A DNA stretch of 64,000 nucleotides from Streptomyces hygroscopicus (GTDB taxonomy: Bacteria > Actinomycetota > Actinomycetes > Streptomycetales > Streptomycetaceae). Location: the NCBI GenBank assembly GCA_002021875.1, contig CP018627.1:10168001-10232000 (forward strand). Reading direction: 5' to 3'. The notes below the pieces were generated by a model. It worked only from the letters and a program-made list of their open reading frames with translations. It did not search any database and had not been told where the DNA came from. Position numbers and translations under genes: made by a program. Below, piece by piece: positions 8,955 to 15,531 of the stretch. The first letter of the stretch is position 1. Every line of letters starts with the position of its first letter.

Positions 8955-10184
8955 GTGACCCAGACACGGACAAGGCTCGAGCGCGGCCGAAGCGCTCTTG
9001 GCCCGGCACTGGCACTCGTCCACACCGGCCGCGCGCCCACCCGCGCGGTGCTCACGGCCGAGCTCGGGGTGACCCGCGCGACCGCGGGCGCCGTCGCCGC
9101 CGAGCTGGAGGCGCTCGGCCTGATCCAGGTCGACTCGCGGCCGCTCGGGGCCGCCGGGGCGCAGGGCCGTCCCTCGCACCGGCTGTCGATCGCCCCCCGA
9201 GGGCCGGTCGCGCTCGCCGCCCAGGTGCACGCCGACGGCTTCCGCGCGGCGCTCGTCGGGCTCGGCGGCCGGACCGTGGCCACCGCCCCGGGCAGCATGA
9301 CCGTGCCCGCGGACCCGGCGCATGTCATCGACGCGGTCGTGGAGGCCGGTGCCCGGCTGCTACGGGAGACCGGCCGCCGCTGTGTCGGCGCGGGGCTCGC
9401 CGTCCCGTCCGCGGTCGCCGAACCGGAGGGCACCGCCCTGAACCCGCTGCACGTCGCCTGGCCCGCGGGCGCTCCGGTGCGCGAGCTGTTCAACCGCAGC
9501 CTGGCCGCGGCCGGTATCCGCGGCGACGACGGGGAGCCGGTCACCGGCTTCGCGGGCAATGACGTCAACCTGGCCGCGCTCGCCGAGCACCGCCATGGCG
9601 CGGGCGGCGGCGCCCAGCATCTGCTCTGTGTCGCCACCGGGCACCGGGGCGTCGGTGGTGCGCTGGTGCTCGACGGAAGGCTGCACACGGGCAGCGCGGG
9701 GCTCGCCCTCGAGGTGGGCCACCTGACCGTCAACCCCGAGGGCCCGCCCTGCCACTGCGGCAGCCGCGGCTGTCTGGACATCGAGGCCGATCCGCTCGCC
9801 TTCCTCACGGCGGCCGGGCGCGACCCGGGCCCGGAGGTGTCCCTGCTGCAGCAGGCCCGCGATCTGCTGCGCGAGGAGTACGCCACGGAGCCGTCCGTAC
9901 GGGCCGCCACCTGCCAGCTCATCGACCGCCTCGGTCTCGGGCTCGCCGGGCTGGTCAACATCCTCAATCCGGACCGCATCATCCTCGGCGGGCTGCACCG
10001 CGAACTCCTGGAGGCCGACCCGGAGCGGCTGCGCGCGGTGGTGGCGGAGCGGAGCCTGTGGGGCCGGAGCGGGGGCGTGCCGATTCTGCCGTGCACGCTG
10101 GACCACAACAGCCTGGTGGGTGCGGCGGAGTTGGCGTGGCAGCCGGTGCTGGACGACCCCTTGGCGGCCCTGGGCGTGAGCTGA
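8955..10184 (+). CDS. ROK family transcriptional regulator
   Basis: A 409-residue repressor. The N-terminal winged helix-turn-helix spans about residues 10-65 (LTAELGVTRATAGAVAAELEAL), followed by a ROK sugar-kinase-like domain. The ROK zinc signature is present as CHCGSRGCLDIEA near residue 265. The GTG at 8955 is chosen because the intergenic promoter ends there. A sugar or sugar phosphate is the usual inducer of this family. Divergence from the MFS gene and the shared operator suggest it represses that permease and itself. Confidence 0.92.
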   Translation: MTQTRTRLERGRSALGPALALVHTGRAPTRAVLTAELGVTRATAGAVAAELEALGLIQVDSRPLGAAGAQGRPSHRLSIAPRGPVALAAQVHADGFRAALVGLGGRTVATAPGSMTVPADPAHVIDAVVEAGARLLRETGRRCVGAGLAVPSAVAEPEGTALNPLHVAWPAGAPVRELFNRSLAAAGIRGDDGEPVTGFAGNDVNLAALAEHRHGAGGGAQHLLCVATGHRGVGGALVLDGRLHTGSAGLALEVGHLTVNPEGPPCHCGSRGCLDIEADPLAFLTAAGRDPGPEVSLLQQARDLLREEYATEPSVRAATCQLIDRLGLGLAGLVNILNPDRIILGGLHRELLEADPERLRAVVAERSLWGRSGGVPILPCTLDHNSLVGAAELAWQPVLDDPLAALGVS

Positions 10185-10207
10185 CCACCGCGCGGTCCTT
10201 ACGGCGG

Positions 10208-10795
10208 TCACCACTGCCGGCCCCGGGGGAGCGCGTCCAGGTCCGGGGTCGACAGATGGAGCACCTGGTAGCGGTCGCCGGGCTCCGAGGGCGGTGCGGA
10301 GTCCTCCCAGAGCGTGAAGTGGATCAGCTCCCAGCCGCGCGGGTCGATGCCGAGGGCCGTCGCGTGGACGCCGTCCGTACGGGCGCGCTCGGCCAGCCGC
10401 GCCAGCGCGTCCTCGACAACGGAGGCGGGATCGGCGGCGGCCGGGACCGGCGCGGCGTGGCGGGTGGCGGCGCGCGGCACGGCGCCCGCGGCCGGGCCCC
10501 GTTCGAACGCGAGCCCCTTCCAGTGCTCGACCGCGGGCCTGCCGAAGTCCCGGACGATGCCCTGGAATCCGGGGCCCCACAGAAAGCGGTTCATGGCCTC
10601 GGGCGCGGTCCACAGATAGAACGGGGCGTACTGATGGACCGGCGAGCCGTCCACCCCCCGCTCCCGGATGCCGTACGCCTTGAGGCCCAGCCCCGAGAGG
10701 TCGTCGAGCAGCGGCCCCTTCGTCGCCACCCGGTCCCGGATGATCCTCATGTCGTAGTCGGCGGGCAGGGTGATCCGGTACTGCATGACGAGCAT
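10208..10795 (-). CDS. DUF4865 family protein
   Basis: A 195-residue soluble protein matching DUF4865: N-terminal MQYRITLPADYDMRIIRDRV, then GLKAYGIRERG, QYAPFYLWTAPEAMNRFLWG and FQGIVRDFGRP. Members are small alpha/beta (dimeric barrel-like) proteins of unknown function, often under TetR control. The ATG at 10795 is chosen because AGGAG lies 8 nt upstream; a second ATG at 10786 is possible. It is convergent with the ROK gene. A palindrome at 10854-10871 lies in its promoter. Confidence 0.85.
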   Translation of the reverse strand: MLVMQYRITLPADYDMRIIRDRVATKGPLLDDLSGLGLKAYGIRERGVDGSPVHQYAPFYLWTAPEAMNRFLWGPGFQGIVRDFGRPAVEHWKGLAFERGPAAGAVPRAATRHAAPVPAAADPASVVEDALARLAERARTDGVHATALGIDPRGWELIHFTLWEDSAPPSEPGDRYQVLHLSTPDLDALPRGRQW

Positions 10796-10853
10796 CGGTG
10801 AACTCCTGTCGGCGGGGCGTGCGTTCGTGTCCGTTCGCTGCTTCGATTCGATC

Positions 10854-10871
10854 GTACACACTAGTAGGTAC
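10854..10871. promoter_or_regulatory. Palindrome upstream of the DUF4865 gene
   Basis: GTACACACTAGTAGGTAC is an 18-bp inverted repeat centred on ACTAGT with GTAC at both ends. It lies 59 bp upstream of the DUF4865 start codon, in a local A/T-rich patch. Its size and symmetry fit a TetR-family operator. No TetR gene is adjacent. Confidence 0.45.
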
Positions 10872-10894
10872 AGAACGGGTCGCCCCCGGCGCGC

Positions 10895-10912
10895 GTACTC
10901 CCCGGGAGGTAC
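10895..10912. promoter_or_regulatory. Second GTACTCC-type palindrome
   Basis: GTACTCCCCGGGAGGTAC has the same length and the same GTACTCC left arm as the element upstream of the sensor kinase at 3036-3053, but a mismatched right arm. Both are followed by GGCACCG and TAAGGG. It lies about 135 bp upstream of the SHOCT-protein gene, which may share the same regulator. Confidence 0.4.
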
Positions 10913-10970
10913 CGGGAGTGTCGTCGGCCGTACGACGACCGGGGCACCGTAAGGGAGTGATCCTCGAAGT

Positions 10971-11020
10971 GGCCATGAGAAAGGGCCATGAGAAAGGGCC
11001 ATGAGAAGTGGCCATGAGAC
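10971..11020. repeat. 13-bp tandem repeat, nearly four copies
   Basis: GGCCATGAGAAAG repeats at 10971-10983 and 10984-10996, then GGCCATGAGAAGT at 10997-11009 and a partial copy to 11020. The array lies in the untranslated leader region of the SHOCT-protein gene. Since the unit is not a multiple of three, its ATG codons fall in all three frames. Confidence 0.85.
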
Positions 11021-11046
11021 AACCACTCCCGAGGAGCGCGATCATC

Positions 11047-11340
11047 ATGAACACCCTGGCGCACGGCTTCGCCGACGGCGACGGCCCCGGACCGTGGATT
11101 CTGCTCTTCCCGCTGATGTGGGCGCTGGTCGTCGGCGGTGCGGTCTTCCTGTTGAGGCGCGCCGGGCGGCGCGGACGCGCCCCCTGGCGGCAGGGGCCCG
11201 TGGACTTCGGCGAGCGATCGCCGATCGCGGTGCTGGGCCGTCGCTTCGCGGCCGGTGAGATCGACGAGGACGAGTACTGGCGCCGACTGTCCGTCCTGGA
11301 CGAGCAGTTCGGACGCCATGCGAAGGGCGGGGCCCTCTGA
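11047..11340 (+). CDS. Small membrane protein with SHOCT domain
   Basis: A 97-residue protein with one membrane helix (about residues 16-36, WILLFPLMWALVVGGAVFLL), a basic stop-transfer RRAGRRGRAPW, and a C-terminal SHOCT (short C-terminal) motif: AVLGRRFAAGEIDEDEYWRRLSVL. SHOCT motifs are probably oligomerisation or targeting elements. GAGGAG at 11031-11036 fixes the ATG at 11047. Its promoter carries a palindrome like that of the sensor kinase operon at 3111, so it may belong to that regulon. Confidence 0.88.
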   Translation: MNTLAHGFADGDGPGPWILLFPLMWALVVGGAVFLLRRAGRRGRAPWRQGPVDFGERSPIAVLGRRFAAGEIDEDEYWRRLSVLDEQFGRHAKGGAL

Positions 11341-11383
11341 CCGCTGACGGTGTGAGGCGCTGACGCGGGGCGCTCAGGGCTGT

Positions 11384-11437
11384 CAGAGCGGTCGGGGCTG
11401 TCCGGACTGTCAGGGCGGTCGGGGCCGTCCGGACCGT
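11384..11437. repeat. 27-bp direct repeat, two copies
   Basis: Two units (11384-11410 and 11411-11437) share GCGGTCGGGGC, GTCCGGAC and a terminal GT, differing by C/T changes. They lie between the SHOCT gene stop and a strong hairpin. Confidence 0.75.
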
Positions 11438-11459
11438 CCCGCCTCGCGGGAGGCGGGAC
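11436..11459. terminator. Bidirectional terminator hairpin
   Basis: GTCCCGCCTC at 11436-11445 and GAGGCGGGAC at 11450-11459 pair perfectly over 10 bp with a GCGG loop. It sits between the convergent SHOCT gene (ends 11340) and the HATPase gene (ends 11470), and could serve both. There is no T-run, as usual in Streptomyces. Confidence 0.7.
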
Positions 11460-11469
11460 GCCTACGTGC

Positions 11470-12186
11470 TCAGCGGGAGGCTGCCGACCGGGCGGCCGCG
11501 GGAGCCCGCTCGCGCACCGCAGGCGCCGGGGCTGCGGCAGCGGCGGATGCCGGGGCCGCGGCGACGGGCGCGGGGGCCGGAGCCGGGGCGACGGGCGCGG
11601 GGGCGGCAGGTACGGGGGTGGGCGCCGGCGCCACCGGTGCCGGGGCGGTGGCGGATCCGGGTGTGGACGCGGGGCCGGTGATGGGCGTGGTGGGCGCCGG
11701 TGCCGGGCGGGAGGCGTCCGTGCGATGGGGCGGTGCGGTGCGGCCCGCTCCATGCGCCGTGAGGGGCGACTTGGCGGTGGCGGTGGGCCGCGGCACGGCC
11801 AGCGTGAACCAGACGACCTTCCCGCTGCCGTCGTCCCGCGCGTGCATCCCCCAGCTCTGGCTGACGGCCGCGACCAGCGCGAGCCCCCTGCCATGCGTGG
11901 CGACGGGATCGTATGCCCGAAGGCGGGGCAGCCGCGGATCCTGGTCGCGGACCGAAACAGTCAGCCGGTCCAGCATGAGAACGATCTCCACCGCGCACTG
12001 CTTGTCCGGCTCGGCGTGCCGATGCACATTGGTGAGCAGTTCGGTGACGCCGAGCGCCGCCGGGTCGATGAGCGGATCCAGATGCCAGTAGCGCAACTGC
12101 GCCGACACGATTCTGCGGACCTGTCCGATCCGCGACGGCAGGGCCTGCAGCTCCACCGTGCACTGCCTGCTAGGACGACTGATCAC
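11470..12186 (-). CDS. Anti-sigma-factor-like ATP-binding protein with Ala/Pro tail
   Basis: A 238-residue protein. Residues about 8-130 form an RsbW/SpoIIAB-like HATPase domain (ALGVTELLTNVHRHA, VRDQDPRLPRL, ATHGRGLALVAAVSQSWG), usually acting as an anti-sigma factor or partner-switch kinase. From about residue 135 the protein becomes a low-complexity Ala/Pro tail rich in APAPVAP repeats, unusual for this family and perhaps a spacer or wall-spanning linker. No antagonist or sigma gene is adjacent. The start is at the first codon of the conserved block. Confidence 0.85.
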   Translation of the reverse strand: MISRPSRQCTVELQALPSRIGQVRRIVSAQLRYWHLDPLIDPAALGVTELLTNVHRHAEPDKQCAVEIVLMLDRLTVSVRDQDPRLPRLRAYDPVATHGRGLALVAAVSQSWGMHARDDGSGKVVWFTLAVPRPTATAKSPLTAHGAGRTAPPHRTDASRPAPAPTTPITGPASTPGSATAPAPVAPAPTPVPAAPAPVAPAPAPAPVAAAPASAAAAAPAPAVRERAPAAARSAASR

Positions 12187-12371
12187 GGCTGCGACTCCCT
12201 GAAGAAGTTGGGGCTAGCCTGATTCAGATGCGGGCGACGAACACGTTCAGCAGTGGTGGCTGCTGGGCGCGACCGGTGGGACGGTTCTCAGCGTCACCGC
12301 TTGTTGACCCTCAGTGATACTGATACTCGTCCAGGGTCGGTCCCACCGCGCGCACGCGCAACTCGGCCACT

Positions 12372-12707
12372 TCACCGCTTCTGGGAGTGCCCCCGAGCGG
12401 ACCGGACGGCGTCGAGGAAGCGGCTGGCGGCCCCCGAGCCGGACTTGGCCGAGGTGGACTTGGTGTCCTGCGAGCCAAGGGTGAGACGGTAGCGAGTGCC
12501 GTTCACGGTGGCCATGGCCTGATCCCCGTCGACGAACCAGGGCTTGCTGGCGCGCACCGACTGCACCGGCGCGCTGTCGATCTCGCGGCCGTAGCTGGTG
12601 AGCAACTCCAGCCTGCCGTCCTTGATCAAGACCTGTCCGGCGCGGGTGACCGAGCGCAGGAACCGCTCGATCCGCACTCCCCTGGCGTTGAACTCGTTAT
12701 CGGCCAT
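12372..12707 (-). CDS. Conserved small Streptomyces protein, function unknown
   Basis: A 111-residue protein. The N-terminal 75 residues look well conserved-type sequence (RIERFLRSVTRAGQVLIKDG, LLTSYGREIDSAPV, WFVDGDQAMATVNGTRYRL), suggesting a small beta-rich domain. The last 35 residues are basic and Ser/Ala rich. GGAGG lies 8 nt before the ATG at 12707 (5 nt before a GTG at 12710). It has no recognisable catalytic motif, signal peptide or membrane helix. It is divergent from the PLP-enzyme gene. I do not assign a function. Confidence 0.75.
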   Translation of the reverse strand: MADNEFNARGVRIERFLRSVTRAGQVLIKDGRLELLTSYGREIDSAPVQSVRASKPWFVDGDQAMATVNGTRYRLTLGSQDTKSTSAKSGSGAASRFLDAVRSARGHSQKR

Positions 12708-12886
12708 CACAACCGCCTCCCCGATGGCTCCGACTGGCGCTTCTGTCGCCGTCTCTCATTTTCCCTGCTGCGCAGTGTGCCCGGGACCGGCCCCGGGCAC
12801 CAGGGCGCACTGGGGGACAATGAGGATCGAAACGGCACGAGTATGCCACTTGGGCTGGGCGTGGGCACGAGCAGGAGGAGCGGGCG

Positions 12887-14008
12887 TTGGACGGCACGGC
12901 GCGCGGGATCATCAAGACGATCGACGTGGACCGCAGCGACCACGGCTATCGCGGGTGGCTGAAGGAGGCCGTCCGAAAGGTGCAAGCGGACGCCCAGCGG
13001 TCCGCGGACACCCATCTGCTGAGCTTCCCGCTGCCCGAGCGCTGGGGGATCGACCTCTACCTCAAGGACGAGTCCACCCACCCCACAGGGAGTCTCAAGC
13101 ACCGTCTGGCACGCTCGCTGTTCCTCTATGGGCTGTGCAACGGCTGGATCCGGCCGGGCAAGCCCGTGATCGAGGCGTCCAGCGGCTCGACCGCCGTTTC
13201 CGAGGCGTACTTCGCCAAGCTGATCGGGGTGCCCTTCATCGCGGTGATGCCCCGCACGACCAGCCGGGAGAAGTGCCGCCTGATCGAATTCCATGGCGGC
13301 CAGTGCCATTTCGTGGACGACCCGAGGACCATGTACGAGGAGTCCGCCGCCCTCGCGGCGGAGTCCGGGGGTCACTACATGGACCAGTTCACCTACGCCG
13401 AGCGGGCCACGGACTGGCGGGGCAACAACAACATCGCCGAGTCGATCTATCAGCAGATGCGTCTGGAGCGCTATCCCGAACCGGCATGGGTCGTCGCCAC
13501 GGCGGGCACCGGAGGCACCTCGGCGACCCTCGCCCGCTATGTCCACTACATGCAGTACGACACCCGGGTGTGTGTCGCCGACCCGGAGAACTCCTGCTTC
13601 TTCGACGGCTGGGTCCACCATGACGACGACGCCTCCAGCGACCACGGTTCACGCATCGAAGGCATCGGCCGCCCCCGGATGGAGCCCAGCTTCGTACCGG
13701 GCGCGATCGACCGGATGATGAAGGTCCCGGACGCGGCGAGCGTCGCGGCCGTGCGCGCCCTGGAGCGGGCCATCGGCCGTAAGGCGGGCGGCTCCACCGG
13801 GACGGGGCTGTGGAGCGCGCTGCGGATCGTCGCGGAGATGGTCGCCGCGGGGCGGACCGGGAGCGTGGTGACGCTGCTGTGCGATCCGGGGGAGCGGTAT
13901 CTGGACAAGTACTACTCGGACGCGTGGCTCGAGGAGCAGGGGCTGGACATCGAGCCGTATGTGCAGACGCTCGACATCTTCCTCACCACGGGCAACTGGA
14001 CCGACTGA
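12887..14008 (+). CDS. PLP-dependent cysteine synthase family protein
   Basis: A 373-residue fold-type II PLP enzyme of the cysteine synthase/cystathionine beta-synthase family. The Schiff-base lysine is K71 in [13 protein letters not shown]; the substrate loop is [14 protein letters not shown] (about 97-109); the phosphate-binding glycine loop is [12 protein letters not shown] near residue 205. It is longer than CysK (about 310). Members of this Streptomyces subgroup are annotated only as lyases. The TTG start at 12887 is set by AGGAGGAG ending six bases upstream. Confidence 0.9.
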   Translation: MDGTARGIIKTIDVDRSDHGYRGWLKEAVRKVQADAQRSADTHLLSFPLPERWGIDLYLKDESTHPTGSLKHRLARSLFLYGLCNGWIRPGKPVIEASSGSTAVSEAYFAKLIGVPFIAVMPRTTSREKCRLIEFHGGQCHFVDDPRTMYEESAALAAESGGHYMDQFTYAERATDWRGNNNIAESIYQQMRLERYPEPAWVVATAGTGGTSATLARYVHYMQYDTRVCVADPENSCFFDGWVHHDDDASSDHGSRIEGIGRPRMEPSFVPGAIDRMMKVPDAASVAAVRALERAIGRKAGGSTGTGLWSALRIVAEMVAAGRTGSVVTLLCDPGERYLDKYYSDAWLEEQGLDIEPYVQTLDIFLTTGNWTD

Positions 14009-14051
14009 CGGCGCTCACGGCCGGACCGGCCGATTTGCGCCCGTACGGCCG

Positions 14052-14531
14052 TCAGGCCGCCGCCACCATCCGGTCCAGGTTCCGCACCGCCTGGTGGAAC
14101 GCGCGCCGCAGACCCGGCCGCATCGCCCGCACGACAGCGCGCAGCAGTACCGTGCCGTCCACCGCGAACACATAGCGCACCACGGTCCCGCCGCCGTCCG
14201 AGGGCCGCAGCGTCCACTCCTCCAACAGCGCCCGCAGCCCCGGTGCGTTGGTCTCGTCGACGCGGTAGGCATAGCGCTCGTGCGGATCGACCGCCATGAC
14301 CGTCTCGCGGAAGCGGCCGCCGCCCACGAGGCGGATCGCCCTGCGCTTGCCGCCGTCCGTGGAGCGGGCTTCCTTCACCGCCCGGAACCACCGCGGCCAG
14401 CCCTCGACATCGGTGAACGCCTCGAACACCGCCTCAGGGGAGGCCGAGACCTCGGCGACGAAGACGAGCCGCAATGGTGCGGTCTCGACGTACTCCAGTC
14501 CGACGGCACGCAACCGGTGTGTCATGGACAC
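14052..14531 (-). CDS. SRPBCC (START-like) family protein
   Basis: A 159-residue polyketide-cyclase/AHSA1-like protein with a helix-grip fold: initial beta strand, then SASPEAVFEAFTDVEGWPRWFRAVKEARS (an early signature), RETVMAVDPHERYAYRV and the long C-terminal helix. Such proteins bind hydrophobic ligands. The start may be the GTG at 14531 or the ATG at 14525; there is no clear ribosome site, so the message may be leaderless. It is convergent with the PLP gene and follows the DeoR gene by 18 bp. Confidence 0.85.
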   Translation of the reverse strand: MSMTHRLRAVGLEYVETAPLRLVFVAEVSASPEAVFEAFTDVEGWPRWFRAVKEARSTDGGKRRAIRLVGGGRFRETVMAVDPHERYAYRVDETNAPGLRALLEEWTLRPSDGGGTVVRYVFAVDGTVLLRAVVRAMRPGLRRAFHQAVRNLDRMVAAA

Positions 14532-14549
14532 ACGATAACTGCCGGGGTG

Positions 14550-15395
14550 TCAGATGTCTGCGGTGCGGGACGGCTCGCCCGCCACCACCAGCTCCGGCAG
14601 ATACTCGGAGATCTCCGCCCGCGCCTCCTCCGGCAGCCCCGGGTCCGTGACCAGCGCGTTCACCTGATCCAGCGAGGCGAAGGAACTCAGCCCCACCGTG
14701 CCCCACTTGGTGTGGTCCGCGACCACCACGACCCGCCGCGCGGCCCTGACGAAGTGGCGGTTGGTCTCCGCTTCCGCGAGATTCGGCGTCGACAGACCCG
14801 CCTCCACCGATATGCCGTGCACTCCGAGGAAGAGCACATCGAAGTGGAGCGAGCGCACCGCCGCGTCCGCGACCGGCCCCACCAGCGTGTCCGACGGCGT
14901 GCGCACCCCGCCGGTGAGCACGACGGTGGCCGCCCCCGGGCGCGGGCCCACCCCGCCGAGCGCCGCCGACCGCTGGGCGTTGTAGAACACATCGGCCACC
15001 CGGACCGAGTTCGTCACCACGGTCAGATCCGGCACCTCCAGCAGCTGCTGGGCCAGCGCGAAGGCCGTGGTGCCCCCGGCCAGACCGATCGCGGTGCCCG
15101 GCGTGGCCATCGCGGCCGCCGCCTTCGCGATGTCCTCCTTGGCGCTCAGCTCGAGGCCCGACTTGGCCTCGAACCCGGGCTCGTACGTGCTCGCCTCGGC
15201 CACCGGCACGGCCCCGCCGTGCACCTTCTCCACCACGCCCAGCCGGGCCAGCGCGTCCAGATCGCGACGAACCGTCATGTCCGAGACATTGAGCTTGCGC
15301 GTCAGCTCGTTGACCCGCACCCCACCGCGCCGCCTGACCTCGTCGAGGATCAGGGCGCGCCGCTGCTCCGCGAGGAGGTTCTGGTTGTCGCTCAC
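14550..15395 (-). CDS. DeoR/GlpR family transcriptional regulator
   Basis: A 281-residue repressor. The N-terminal DeoR helix-turn-helix has RGGVRVNELTRKLNVSDMTV followed by RRDLDALARLG and EKVHGGAV (residues 24-62). The DeoRC sensor domain has the sugar-phosphate motif GLAGGTTAFALA and VVTNSVRVADVF. The GTG at 15395 follows GGGAGACGAGGCAGG. The family responds to phosphorylated sugars. No sugar operon is adjacent, so its target is unknown. Confidence 0.93.
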   Translation of the reverse strand: MSDNQNLLAEQRRALILDEVRRRGGVRVNELTRKLNVSDMTVRRDLDALARLGVVEKVHGGAVPVAEASTYEPGFEAKSGLELSAKEDIAKAAAAMATPGTAIGLAGGTTAFALAQQLLEVPDLTVVTNSVRVADVFYNAQRSAALGGVGPRPGAATVVLTGGVRTPSDTLVGPVADAAVRSLHFDVLFLGVHGISVEAGLSTPNLAEAETNRHFVRAARRVVVVADHTKWGTVGLSSFASLDQVNALVTDPGLPEEARAEISEYLPELVVAGEPSRTADI

Positions 15396-15531
15396 CCTGC
15401 CTCGTCTCCCTCCGGTCGGCCCTCGTCGCCCGCGCGTTCATCTTCGCATGAGGTGAGGACAGCCGGTCGCCACAGCACCCGGGGTTACGATTTCGCCACG
15501 CCCGCCCTGTCAGGATCGGGGGAGGTGGCCG

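Noticed and set aside
10971..11020. CRISPR-like array
   Set aside because: Units are 13 bp head-to-tail with no spacers and no cas genes nearby; it is a simple tandem repeat.
12372..12707. Small conserved protein considered as BldB
   Set aside because: Size and Streptomyces-wide conservation would fit, but I cannot match its sequence to BldB or to DUF397 relatives with confidence, so no developmental role is claimed.
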